64,000 nt of DNA from the NCBI RefSeq assembly GCF_000178995.1, contig NZ_ADVZ01000004.1:365413-429412 (forward strand), written 5' to 3'. The stretch's first letter is position 1, and each line of letters opens with the position of its first letter. Source of the DNA: Afipia sp. 1NLS2. GTDB lineage: Bacteria > Pseudomonadota > Alphaproteobacteria > Rhizobiales > Xanthobacteraceae. Of the stretch, positions 7,146 to 16,193 are shown one piece after another. Position numbers and translations under genes: made by a program. The notes under the pieces are model-generated. The model saw nothing but the letters and a program-made list of their open reading frames with translations, had not been told where the DNA came from and made no database searches.

Positions 7146-9500
7146 ATGACGTCTGGTAAATCGGCTTGCGTCGTTGGCATCCTGCCAATAGCCAAATTTT
7201 CACTTGCCACGTTGCTGCTTTTTCACGCATCACCCGTATCGGCTCAGGATGTCGCTGAGGAAGAAACCTCCGTCTTGTCGCCAATCGAAATTATGCCCGC
7301 TTCTGTAACTCAGAAGCGAAAGAGACATGTGCGGTCCAAACAGGCTATCGCGCCGCGCAATGCGCTTGTGCAGCCGAATCAAAAGCTGACGCCGATCAAT
7401 ACCGCGTGGACCGGAGCACCGAATGTTGCGGGCGGGTCGCCGCCGATACCAGCGATGGCCAGCGAAATGATCGCTTCTGGCAAGGACATCAATGATCGCC
7501 CAGTGACGCGGCCCGGTGAAGTGCTGGAGGTGGTGCCGGGATTGATCGTCACCCAGCACAGCGGCGAGGGCAAGGCCAACCAGTACTTCCTGCGCGGTTA
7601 TAATCTCGATCACGGAACCGATATGGCAATCACGGTCGATGATATGCCGGTCAATATGCGTAGTCACGCACACGGCCAAGGTTACGCTGACCTGAACTTC
7701 CTGATGCCGGAAACTGTGAATGGCATGCGTATTCGTAAGGGACCTTATTATGCGGAGGAGGGCGATTTCAGTTCCGCTGGCGCTCTGCATCTGGATCTGA
7801 TCGATCGTGTCAGCAAGGGATTCGCGGAAGCGACCTTCGGAAGTTTCGGCTATCGGCGTGTGTTCGGAATGAATTCGGCAAAGGTTGGGGCGGGCGATCT
7901 GCTGTTTGCCGGAGAGGCCAACACCTACAACGGACCATGGAGCAGTCCTGACGAGGTGCGAAAGCTCAATGCCATGATCCGCTATACCCAAGGCACCGCG
8001 ACAGATGGCTTTTCCACGACGGCGATGGCTTACGGCAATCGCTGGAATTCAACGGACCAGGTTCCGTTGCGTGCCATCACAAGCGGCTTGCTCGGTCGCT
8101 TCGATTCCGAAGATCCCAGTGACGGCGGTCGTGCCAATCGCTTCTCGCTCTCCACGCGCGTAGCCCGGACCGATGACCTCGGTTCGTGGAAAGCCAATGC
8201 TTATGTGATCAAGAGCGGTCTCGATCTCTACAATAATTTTACCTATTACCTCAGCAATCCGGCGCTGGGCGACCAATTCCATCAGCATGATGATCGCATG
8301 CTTGCCGGTGGCGCTGTATCTCGTACCATTGTCGGAAGTTTTGCCGGAATCCCGGCGGAAACAACGGTCGGTCTGCAGACGCGTTATGACGACATCAGCC
8401 TTGCGCTAACGACGACCTATCAACGCAGCTTTCTAGATAATATCCGTAGCGACCGGGTGAAGGAAGCAAGTGCCGCAGCTTACATCCAGAACACGATGCA
8501 TTGGACGGACTGGTTCCGTACCACGCTGGGCTGGCGCGGCGATTACTACAATGCAACTGTGAATTCTCTGTTCGACGCCAATAATTCTGGCAAGGCGAAC
8601 GCCGCCACGGGTAGCCCAAAATTCAGCATGATGGTCGGCCCGTTCTACAAGACAGAGTTTTTCTTCGGTGTAGGCATGGGTATGCACAGCAATGATGCGC
8701 GTGGCAGCACCATTCGCGAAGCTCCGGTTGACCGCGTTCAGGATCCGAACGCGCCATCGGAGCCGATTTCCGAATCACCGCTGCTAGTGCGGACCAAGGG
8801 TGCGGAAGTCGGAATCCGCACGCGCCTGATTCCGGGCCTCGATTCGACCTTCAGCGTGTTCATGCTAGATCAGGCATCGGAGATCGTGTTCGTGGGCGAT
8901 GGGGGCGATACTGAAGCAAGCCGCGCCAGCCGCCGCTACGGTATCGAATGGACGAATAAGTACAAGCCGGTCCACTGGCTGACACTCGACGGCGATGTTG
9001 CGTTATCGCACGCCCGCTTTGTTGGCTTCGACCAAGAACAGGCAGATCTCTATGCCTCGCTTGCGGGTTATCCCGAAGCGCAAATCGGCAACATGCCGGG
9101 AGATCGTGTTCCGGGATCTCCGACATTGATTGCTTCGGCAGGGATCACATTAGGAGAAGCGACCGGGTGGTTTGGTGGATTGCGCTGGCGTTATCTGGGT
9201 GAGCGGCCACTGACAGAAGACAATGTGTTTCGCTCGCCAGCGACAAGTTTGTTCAATGGCCGGATCGGCTATCGTTTCGAGAGCGGCTGGCGCATTCAGC
9301 TAGATGTCCTCAATCTGTTTGATACCAAAGCTGACCAGATCACCTATGCTTATGGCTCCATGTTGAAGACTGACAACCTGTTCGCGATGTGCAAGTTAGG
9401 CGCGCCGCCAGCGGCAGTTTGCAGTAACGGTGTGATGGATCGCGTGCTTCATCCCGTTGAACCGCTGGCGGTTCGCTTAACGTTAGCGGGGCGATTCTGA
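7146..9500 (+). CDS. TonB-dependent outer-membrane receptor
   Basis: 784 aa with a signal peptide ending near PVSAQD. A plug domain begins around 110 (RPGEVLEVVPGLIVTQHSG, then FLRGYNLDHGTDMAITVDDMPVN) and a beta-barrel follows, ending in LAVRLTLAGRF with the terminal aromatic residue typical of outer-membrane proteins. The plug segment RSHAHGQGYADLNF is His-containing. It is the last gene of the NPN operon, 32 bp after the nickel permease, so the likely cargo is a nickel complex or the organic substrate; which one cannot be told from sequence. Confidence 0.88.
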   Translation: MTSGKSACVVGILPIAKFSLATLLLFHASPVSAQDVAEEETSVLSPIEIMPASVTQKRKRHVRSKQAIAPRNALVQPNQKLTPINTAWTGAPNVAGGSPPIPAMASEMIASGKDINDRPVTRPGEVLEVVPGLIVTQHSGEGKANQYFLRGYNLDHGTDMAITVDDMPVNMRSHAHGQGYADLNFLMPETVNGMRIRKGPYYAEEGDFSSAGALHLDLIDRVSKGFAEATFGSFGYRRVFGMNSAKVGAGDLLFAGEANTYNGPWSSPDEVRKLNAMIRYTQGTATDGFSTTAMAYGNRWNSTDQVPLRAITSGLLGRFDSEDPSDGGRANRFSLSTRVARTDDLGSWKANAYVIKSGLDLYNNFTYYLSNPALGDQFHQHDDRMLAGGAVSRTIVGSFAGIPAETTVGLQTRYDDISLALTTTYQRSFLDNIRSDRVKEASAAAYIQNTMHWTDWFRTTLGWRGDYYNATVNSLFDANNSGKANAATGSPKFSMMVGPFYKTEFFFGVGMGMHSNDARGSTIREAPVDRVQDPNAPSEPISESPLLVRTKGAEVGIRTRLIPGLDSTFSVFMLDQASEIVFVGDGGDTEASRASRRYGIEWTNKYKPVHWLTLDGDVALSHARFVGFDQEQADLYASLAGYPEAQIGNMPGDRVPGSPTLIASAGITLGEATGWFGGLRWRYLGERPLTEDNVFRSPATSLFNGRIGYRFESGWRIQLDVLNLFDTKADQITYAYGSMLKTDNLFAMCKLGAPPAAVCSNGVMDRVLHPVEPLAVRLTLAGRF

Positions 9501-9888
9501 AAAGTCGCGATACCGGCGGTGAGGCCATCAATCTCAAATTGCGCTTGAACGGTTCGACGCCCAGCGCAGTGACTGTGGTGGTGGTGTGTCTCTCGACGAC
9601 ATTGCGTCGCTGCCGATGATGCGATCCTGTTCCTTTGGATCACTGGTCCGTTTCTGGCGATAGGGGGCATGTGCCGCTTATGAAGGCATGGGCTGGAAAG
9701 AGCATCACGGGAATTGCAGTTGCAGCAAGCAAGGAGCTGCCACAACTTCCCGGCATCCCGACTATGGGGAAGGGTAATTCGATGTGGAAGGCTACCCGCG
9801 CTTTTGCCGAAGGTCGCTAATGGACGCGATCCGGGAATGATATGTCATGAAGAATGGAGTGGTCGGATTGAAGGAGCATACAAGGCTG
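9501..9888. other. Intergenic region without a convincing gene
   Basis: About 390 bp between two convergent genes, the TonB receptor and the LysR regulator. The short frames here (for example 9635-9820 on + and 9449-9745 on -) have no recognisable domain or ribosome site. No repeat or clear terminator was seen. It could hold decayed coding sequence. Confidence 0.5.
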
Positions 9889-10854
9889 TTACGACTGCGA
9901 GCGCTTTCGTTTTGCGATATCTCGAGCGCTTCGCATGAAGGTCTCGGCAGCCATTGGTAGCGATCTCTGTCTTAAAGTTAAGACGGCAACCGGCAGTTTC
10001 TTCTTTAAATCTACGGGTAGTTTGTGAAGCGCCCAGTTTTTTCTGCTGTACTGGAAACCAGTCTCGCTCATGACGGTGACGTAATCTCTCTCTTGGAGTA
10101 ACTGCATCCGAAGCTGCATGGAATATGTTGTAATTTGAGGCTCTGGAAACGGGATCTTTTGGGATTCAAATGCATTCTGAACTAACGAGCGGGCCATATT
10201 ATCGATCGATGCAAGTATCCATTTCGCATCTTTCAGTGAGTGAAGAGTAATCCCCCTGGATTTAGCCCATGAACTATTTTTTCCCGTAATAACAAACATA
10301 CTTTCTTCGAATAATGTTTCGACATTCAATTCATTGTCGGGGGTCTCGTTTGAGATACGTCCGATAATTAAGTCCACTGAACGATCCCGCAATTCCTTGT
10401 AGTCAGGCTTAGCCGTTTTCGTTGTCGTCTCGATGATATCAAGCCTGATTTGTGGAAATTTGTTTTCCACGTCGTTTATGATTTCTGACAACAGCCCGCT
10501 GGCTATGAAAGACATATCGGCGCCGATGCGCACCAGTCCCGTTCCCGGCCTGGACAAGAAGTCCAAGTCGCGGACGCCGGAATCCAAGCTGTCGAAGATT
10601 TCGGACACTCGTTCCAACAGCTTGCTGCCATAGATTGTCGGCGTCACGCCTTTAGGGCCGCGCTCCAGAAGCCGATAGCCGAGTACATGCTCGATTTCTG
10701 CAATTGACTGAGAAATCGCGGACTGAGTCAAAGATAAAAACTGGGCCGCTTTAGCCATGCTGCCGAAGCGAACGACCAATAAGAACACTTGCATGTCGCG
10801 AAATTTAAGCCGGGCTATCGCCCGGCGGCTGATGGTCTCGAGGTCCTTAGACAT
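9889..10854 (-). CDS. LysR-family transcriptional regulator
   Basis: 321 aa. The N-terminal winged helix-turn-helix reads FRDMQVFLLVVRFGSMAKAAQFLSLTQSAISQSIAEIEHVLGYRLLER (about 18-64), followed by a LysR substrate-binding domain. It is divergent from the Fe-S/CCG operon with only 76 bp between the two starts, so it probably controls that operon in response to a pathway acid. The gene is visibly more AT-rich than the genes after 19.4 kb, consistent with a different history for this block. Confidence 0.9.
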   Translation of the reverse strand: MSKDLETISRRAIARLKFRDMQVFLLVVRFGSMAKAAQFLSLTQSAISQSIAEIEHVLGYRLLERGPKGVTPTIYGSKLLERVSEIFDSLDSGVRDLDFLSRPGTGLVRIGADMSFIASGLLSEIINDVENKFPQIRLDIIETTTKTAKPDYKELRDRSVDLIIGRISNETPDNELNVETLFEESMFVITGKNSSWAKSRGITLHSLKDAKWILASIDNMARSLVQNAFESQKIPFPEPQITTYSMQLRMQLLQERDYVTVMSETGFQYSRKNWALHKLPVDLKKKLPVAVLTLRQRSLPMAAETFMRSARDIAKRKRSQS

Positions 10855-10930
10855 TATCTTTTCTTATGCCCCTCTTAGGAGTTCGAAGATTCCAAGCCCA
10901 TCAATTGTAGCAGTAGAAGATGGGAGGTGC

Positions 10931-12322
10931 ATGAGCGGAAACCGCTTGAAGACAAAGTTGGATCTGATGGACTTTACCGAAGCGCTGCAATTACGCATGG
11001 ACGAAATGGCGGCGGCATGCACGCAGTGCGGCAAATGCTTTGAGGCATGCCCGATGGTTGATCCCATCGGACTCGCCAATGAGGACCCCAGGCTTGTCCT
11101 GGCGGGAATTGTCGAGCAATTGCGGGGCGGGGAAGGCTCGGCTGCATCCGAAAAATGGGCGGCTGCTTGTTCCGGCAGCGGCTACTGCATCAGCGCCTGC
11201 GATTATGCGGTAAATCCCCGCTCGATGTTAAAACTGGCGAACTACGCCAGGGTTGTGAGAGAGGGTGGCGATCAGGTCCGAAAAAATGCCATTGCCGCAT
11301 TTCGGGGAATGGCACAATCGCTTCGCACGGTCAGCCGGTTGCAATTGACCTCGGCGCAACTTGCGGCATTGGAGGATCCCGGTCCGCTCGCCTCAAATGA
11401 GCCGGCCGATATAACCCTCTACACCGGATGCAACCTCTACAAGTCACCGCACATTCTGGTGCTGGTGCTGGAAGTCTTGCGGCATATGGATGTGACATGC
11501 CGTTTGGTGGGCGGGCCTTCCGCCTGTTGCGGCATAAATCAGTTTCGTGCCGGCGACGGCGAAAGCTCGGGTCGGGCCGGGCTTTCGACCTTAAAGAAAA
11601 TCGAAAAACAGGATTCGCGCGAAAAAATATCGTGGTGCCCGAGTTGCCAGTCGCAATTTGAGGACGTGATCATTCCGAACCTCAATAAGATCGAGCCGGA
11701 GAATAATTTTCAGCTTGAGATGTTTTTCGTTTGGCTGGAGCGGCGGCTCGATCAGTTGATCCCGCTCTTCAAGTATCGGGTGGAAAAACGCGTCGCCTTG
11801 AACGAACGCCCCGGTTATCCGCGGGTCATGACGGCCGTGAAGAAAATACTTTCCAGCATTCCAGGCGTAGAGGTCGTCGAACTCGACGTTCCCAGGGTCG
11901 GTTTGATGTCGAACTACCTGAGCGTGACGCCGAATTTCAAGACTTATCTGCGAGATACGGAATTTCATGCCGCCGCTGAGGCCAAGGTGACGACACTGGC
12001 AACAGTCTTCCATGCCTGTCATCGGGAGATTTGCGAATTCGACGGTGTGTATTCCTTCGAGATCATAAACGTCATGGAGATTATCGGTGAAAGCATGGGG
12101 CTTCACGCCGATGACATTTACAAGCTGCTGAAAGTTCACAACAGCGCAGATGAGCTCCTCGAATACTGCTCCGACCTTATTGCGGAGCATGGATTGGACG
12201 CGTCCGAAGCGTTCGCGATCCTGACCAAGGAGCAGGCCGCGAAGAAGCCGCTACAGGGGAAGATCCTCGAGGATGCTTCGTTCAGTCCCGGCCGATATGG
12301 AGCAGTGAATGCCGACGGTTAA
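10931..12322 (+). CDS. HdrBC/GlpC-like Fe-S protein with CCG domain
   Basis: 463 aa from ATG 10931 with a GGGAGG site; an upstream in-frame extension overlaps the LysR gene and is rejected. The N-terminus holds a canonical 4Fe-4S motif (C30-C33-C36-C40-P). The second motif is incomplete: C80, C86 and C90 remain, with Ser where a Cys is expected and Asp where Pro is expected. A CCG domain follows (TGCNLYK, then SACCG, then WCPSCQ), and a second copy is degenerate (FHACHREIC). Such proteins pass electrons in heterodisulfide reductase, GlpC and lactate-utilisation systems. Next comes a ferredoxin with a 14-bp overlap, so it is probably one component of a redox enzyme; substrate unknown. Confidence 0.8.
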   Translation: MSGNRLKTKLDLMDFTEALQLRMDEMAAACTQCGKCFEACPMVDPIGLANEDPRLVLAGIVEQLRGGEGSAASEKWAAACSGSGYCISACDYAVNPRSMLKLANYARVVREGGDQVRKNAIAAFRGMAQSLRTVSRLQLTSAQLAALEDPGPLASNEPADITLYTGCNLYKSPHILVLVLEVLRHMDVTCRLVGGPSACCGINQFRAGDGESSGRAGLSTLKKIEKQDSREKISWCPSCQSQFEDVIIPNLNKIEPENNFQLEMFFVWLERRLDQLIPLFKYRVEKRVALNERPGYPRVMTAVKKILSSIPGVEVVELDVPRVGLMSNYLSVTPNFKTYLRDTEFHAAAEAKVTTLATVFHACHREICEFDGVYSFEIINVMEIIGESMGLHADDIYKLLKVHNSADELLEYCSDLIAEHGLDASEAFAILTKEQAAKKPLQGKILEDASFSPGRYGAVNADG

Positions 12323-12629
12323 TTTCATCGATAAGTTCGGAGTTGAGTCGCGGGTCGATTGCGAGGTCGGCGCGACCCTGATGACGGCCGCAAAGCGAGC
12401 CGGGATCAAGGGTATCGAAGCGGAATGCGGCGGTACGCTGTCTTGCGCGACGTGTCACGTTTACGTCGACAATGCCGATGGCATGATTCCGGCTGCCTCC
12501 AGCTCCGAAGATGAGATGCTTGAAGCGGTGGTAGCCGAGCGCAAGCCGGAAAGCCGCCTGGCGTGCCAGATCGCAATTACGGATTCTCTGGAGGGAATTG
12601 TGGTCCGTATTCCCGAATCTCAATTCTAG
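12309..12629 (+). CDS. [2Fe-2S] ferredoxin, adrenodoxin/putidaredoxin type
   Basis: 106 aa. The cluster ligands are visible as ECGGTLSCATC plus a downstream Cys in RLACQI, the pattern of vertebrate-type ferredoxins used by P450s and related oxygenases. The start overlaps the end of the Fe-S/CCG gene, and the matching reductase begins 11 bp after its stop. It carries single electrons from the reductase to a partner, presumably the Fe-S/CCG protein, since no P450 or other oxygenase is nearby. Confidence 0.93.
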   Translation: MPTVNFIDKFGVESRVDCEVGATLMTAAKRAGIKGIEAECGGTLSCATCHVYVDNADGMIPAASSSEDEMLEAVVAERKPESRLACQIAITDSLEGIVVRIPESQF

Positions 12630-12640
12630 AGGCCGTCATC

Positions 12641-13906
12641 ATGAACGCCATACGAGATGTTGTGATTGTGGGGGCAGGTCACGCAGGCTTCAGTCTGGCG
12701 AATGCATTGGCCGATGCCGGCTTCGATGGCCGGATTGTCTTGGTCAACCGTGAAGATCATCTGCCTTATCAAAGGCCGCCGCTTTCGAAGAAATATATGA
12801 GTGATGGAAGACATGAAGACTTGTTTTTCCAGCCAAAAGAATTTTTCGAGAACGGAAATGTTGTGCTTGTTCCGGATTCGGTCGGTGCGATCGACCGGAA
12901 TTCGCAAGTCGTCCTTACAAAATCGGGGGAGCGAATTCCTTATGACGTGCTCGTTCTAGCCACGGGCACGTCGGCGATCCGCATCTCGCTTCCGGGTGAC
13001 GACGGGGACGTTGCGTATCTCGATAGTCTGGACGCCGCCATCAGTTTGAGGCGCCGCCTGAGCGAAGCGCGGCGCATTGCAGTTATCGGCGCGGGATTTA
13101 TCGGCATGGAGTTCGCAGCAGGTGCGATCTCAAAATCGATTTCCGTTTCTATCGTCGACAACGCGTCAAGGCCGATGGAACGGAGTGTATCGCAAAGTAC
13201 GTCCATGTACTTTCGGGATGAGTTGGCGAAGGCGGGCGTGGCATTTCATTTTCGAAATTCTGCGATCTCGCTCTGCAAGCGTAATGGCAAAATCGAATCT
13301 GTCGGGTTGCAGGACGGGGGCGAGATGCCTGCGGATCTCGTTCTTTCAGGTGTCGGCACGAAACCGAATGTAGAGTTGGCGCTGCAGGCGGGGCTGTTTT
13401 GCTCAAATGGGGTTGTCGTGAATGAATTTCTTGCCACGAGCGATCCGAACATTTTCGCAATCGGGGATTGCGCAGCCTTTCCGGCCGTTGATGGAAAATC
13501 GCACAGTCGGATCACATCGGTTCAAAATGCCTCGGACCAAGGGCGATATCTCGCCCATCGCCTGCTAGGCCGGGAAGGCAATCCTTACAGGAAAATTCCG
13601 TGGTTCTGGAGCGATCAGGGCCCGAATAAATTGCAGATCGCCGGTCTGTCAGGTGATGCGAATTCGTTCGTCACCCGAAGGTCCGACATAGCGGGAAAAT
13701 TCTCAATCTTCGGGTACCGCGAGGGGCAGCTGGTCAGCGTCGAGTCGATCAATCGTCCTGGCGACCACGCACTCGCGCGCAAGATTCTGGAGCAGGGCAT
13801 CAGCCCCGATCCGGAGATGGTCGGATCAGCCGATTTCGATTTGCGAACTTTGTTTGGGAAGGTGTCTTCACGGCAGGAGATAGGCGCTCAACCACTAAGT
13901 GCCTAA
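12641..13906 (+). CDS. FAD-dependent ferredoxin reductase (putidaredoxin reductase-like)
   Basis: 421 aa from ATG 12641. It has an FAD-binding VIVGAGHAGFSLANAL at the N-terminus, the family motif LPYQRPPLSKKY, a second dinucleotide motif AVIGAGFIGMEFA near 150, the FAD motif NIFAIGDCAAFP near 290, and a C-terminal reductase domain (WFWSDQGPNKLQIAG). It moves electrons from NAD(P)H to the adjacent ferredoxin. A longer frame starting inside the ferredoxin gene is rejected. Confidence 0.92.
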   Translation: MNAIRDVVIVGAGHAGFSLANALADAGFDGRIVLVNREDHLPYQRPPLSKKYMSDGRHEDLFFQPKEFFENGNVVLVPDSVGAIDRNSQVVLTKSGERIPYDVLVLATGTSAIRISLPGDDGDVAYLDSLDAAISLRRRLSEARRIAVIGAGFIGMEFAAGAISKSISVSIVDNASRPMERSVSQSTSMYFRDELAKAGVAFHFRNSAISLCKRNGKIESVGLQDGGEMPADLVLSGVGTKPNVELALQAGLFCSNGVVVNEFLATSDPNIFAIGDCAAFPAVDGKSHSRITSVQNASDQGRYLAHRLLGREGNPYRKIPWFWSDQGPNKLQIAGLSGDANSFVTRRSDIAGKFSIFGYREGQLVSVESINRPGDHALARKILEQGISPDPEMVGSADFDLRTLFGKVSSRQEIGAQPLSA

Positions 13907-13927
13907 TTAAACAGGGAGGGGGAAACA

Positions 13928-15226
13928 ATGACGGTGATTTCTGAGAGTGCGGGCGAAATAAAACAGGCTCGCAAAGGAAGTTTGTTTGGGTCTTTATATT
14001 TCCAGGTCTTGATCGGCGTAACGGCTGGAATCTTGGTCGGATGGCTATTTCCATCGGTCGCCGTTCCTTTAAAGAGCTTAGGCGACTTTTTCATTCGCTG
14101 CGTCAAGATGCTGCTTGTGCCGATCGTCTTTGCGACAATCGCTGTCGGCATCGCCCGTATGACGGACATCAAGGAATTGGGAAGAGTCGGTATTAAGACG
14201 ATTCTCTACTTTGAACTTGCGTCGACCGCTGCGCTGATCATTGGGATGATCGTTGGCAATGTTTTTGCGCCCGGTGCGGGTCTGAATGTTGATCCGGCCA
14301 CGATCGACACGAAATCAATCGCGGGGTTTAGCAAGTCGGCGACATCGATATTCGATTCCATCTTCCACCTAGTGCCCGACAACATCGTGAGGGCGTTCTC
14401 GAATGGCGATATTCTTCCGGTTCTTGTTTTCGCTGTTCTTTTCGGAATTGGCCTTTCGCTTCACCGAAAGGCAACGCAGCACGCCGTGGATGCGCTTGAC
14501 GGCGTCTTGAGCGCACTGTTCGGCGTCATGGCCATGGTGATGTGGCTTGCGCCGATCGGCGCGTTTGGCGCGATGGCGTTCACAGTTGGAAAGTATGGCC
14601 TCGGCTCGCTTCTGTCGTTGGCCAAGCTCGTTGCCTGCGTCTATGGCACATCCATCCTGTTCGTTCTTGTTGTGCTCGGTGGAATTGCGAAGCTTTGCAA
14701 GATTCAGATTCTGCCATTCTTGAGATTTATCCGTGCCGAGATTGCGGTCGTACTGGGTACTTGTTCGTCAGAGAGTGTGCTTCCACAATTAATCGAAAAG
14801 CTCGAGCGGTGTGGATGCCCGAAGCCGATTGTCGGTCTGGTGATGCCGGCCGGTATTACCTTCAATCCTGATGGTAGTGCGATCTATCTCAGCCTGGCTG
14901 TGATATTCATCGCTCAAGCGACGAATACCCCGCTCGATTTAATTCAGCAGTTAGGCTTGCTCGCCGTGCTGCTTCTGACGAGCAAAGGATCCGCTGGCGT
15001 TGCTGGCGCTGCCTTCATCGCCTTGGCGGCAACGCTTTCCACGACCAATGCGATACCGGTTGCAGGATTGGCCCTGTTGCTCGGTGTTGACCGGTTCATG
15101 AATGAGGCGCGTGCCGTCACCAATACGATCGGGAATGCGCTGGCGACGGTCGCGATTTCAGTTTGGGAAGGCGGTTTCGACAGGCAAGCCTATGAGCGTG
15201 CACTCGCTGAAGACCGGCAACTCTAA
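13928..15226 (+). CDS. DctA/GltP-type carboxylate:cation symporter (DAACS family)
   Basis: 432 aa with many membrane segments. Family motifs are visible: MPAGITFNPDGSAIYLSLA (the NxDG-type segment), LLLTSKGSAGVAGAAFIALAATL, and VDRFMNEARAVTNTIGNALAT. Relatives import C4-dicarboxylates, glutamate or other small acids with protons or sodium. A strong AGGGAGGGGG ribosome site precedes the ATG. Lying between the reductase and the aldolase, it probably imports the acid degraded by this operon. Confidence 0.92.
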   Translation: MTVISESAGEIKQARKGSLFGSLYFQVLIGVTAGILVGWLFPSVAVPLKSLGDFFIRCVKMLLVPIVFATIAVGIARMTDIKELGRVGIKTILYFELASTAALIIGMIVGNVFAPGAGLNVDPATIDTKSIAGFSKSATSIFDSIFHLVPDNIVRAFSNGDILPVLVFAVLFGIGLSLHRKATQHAVDALDGVLSALFGVMAMVMWLAPIGAFGAMAFTVGKYGLGSLLSLAKLVACVYGTSILFVLVVLGGIAKLCKIQILPFLRFIRAEIAVVLGTCSSESVLPQLIEKLERCGCPKPIVGLVMPAGITFNPDGSAIYLSLAVIFIAQATNTPLDLIQQLGLLAVLLLTSKGSAGVAGAAFIALAATLSTTNAIPVAGLALLLGVDRFMNEARAVTNTIGNALATVAISVWEGGFDRQAYERALAEDRQL

Positions 15227-15248
15227 CGTCAAAAAAGAAAGAGCGATC

Positions 15249-16130
15249 ATGAAGACCGAGAGATTCCGGGGCGTGTTCCCATACCTGGTGACGCCATTGG
15301 ATAACAAGCAGAACGTCAACAGTGCTATTGTTTTTAAGCTCTGTGACGATCTGATTGCCGCTGGCGTACACGGGTTGGCCGCCTTGGGATCGACGGGAGA
15401 ATTCGCTTACCTGACGGCATCTCAAAAAATTGCGATGGTTGAATCTGTTGTCGCTGCGGCGAAGCGGCGGGTCCCTGTCCTGGCAGGTGTCTCCGCCACG
15501 ACCATTGCAGATGCGGTCCGTCAGGCGAAGGCCTGTGAGAAAGCTGGCGTCGATGGGCTGGTTGTGGCCATCGACGCCTATTTCCCGATAAATCATCGCG
15601 GGGTTGTCGATTATTTCACGTCAGTCGCCAAAGCCGTCGAGCTTCCCATCGTTATCTATACGAATCCGAATTACCAAAAGGCGACCTTGTCGATAGAGGT
15701 TCTGAATGAGCTGTCGGATTTGGAAAATATCGTCGCGCTCAAGGATGCATCAAGCAATACCGGTAGGTTGCTGTCGCTCCTAAATCGAATCGAAGGGCGT
15801 CTCGATATTTTCTCTGCGTCTTCTCACATCCCAGCGGCGGTGATGATGATGGGCGGGAAGGGGTGGATGGCAGGCCCGGCCTGCGTGGCTCCAAAACAAT
15901 CGATCGAATTGTACGACGCGTGCATCTCCGGGCGGTGGTCTGAAGCTGTGGCCCTGCAGAGGCGATTGTGGTCGCTCAATGAGGCTTTTGAAAAATATAA
16001 TCTTGCCGCGTGTATGAAGGCTGCGCTGGAATTCAAGGGTTATGAGGTGGGAACGGCAATTGCTCCCCAGCAGCAACTCAATGAGATCGAACTTGAAGAT
16101 TTGAAAAGCGTTGTGGAGCATTGCGAGTAG
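15249..16130 (+). CDS. DapA/NanA-family aldolase or dehydratase
   Basis: 293 aa TIM-barrel protein of the DHDPS/N-acetylneuraminate lyase family. The Schiff-base Lys is Lys165 in IVALKDAS, the catalytic Tyr is Tyr137 in VIYTNP, and the pyruvate-carboxylate loop is ALGSTGEFAYLT (45-56, with Ser-Thr-Gly). The start ATG 15249 has a GA-rich site and lies 22 bp after the symporter stop. Members cleave or form bonds to 2-oxo acids such as pyruvate. A housekeeping lysine role is unlikely in this catabolic setting, so the call stays at family level. Confidence 0.87.
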   Translation: MKTERFRGVFPYLVTPLDNKQNVNSAIVFKLCDDLIAAGVHGLAALGSTGEFAYLTASQKIAMVESVVAAAKRRVPVLAGVSATTIADAVRQAKACEKAGVDGLVVAIDAYFPINHRGVVDYFTSVAKAVELPIVIYTNPNYQKATLSIEVLNELSDLENIVALKDASSNTGRLLSLLNRIEGRLDIFSASSHIPAAVMMMGGKGWMAGPACVAPKQSIELYDACISGRWSEAVALQRRLWSLNEAFEKYNLAACMKAALEFKGYEVGTAIAPQQQLNEIELEDLKSVVEHCE

Positions 16131-16193
16131 GGCGTTTTAGTTGAAACCAGCGTCAACTGATTACTGCTTCGCCTTGATGTCGCAGTGAATGAC

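Noticed and set aside
9501..9888. Small genes or a mobile-element remnant after the TonB receptor
   Set aside because: Short frames lack ribosome sites and recognisable motifs; no terminal inverted repeats were seen.
10757..10930. N-terminal extension of the Fe-S/CCG protein
   Set aside because: It overlaps the divergent LysR gene and a good GGGAGG site marks ATG 10931.
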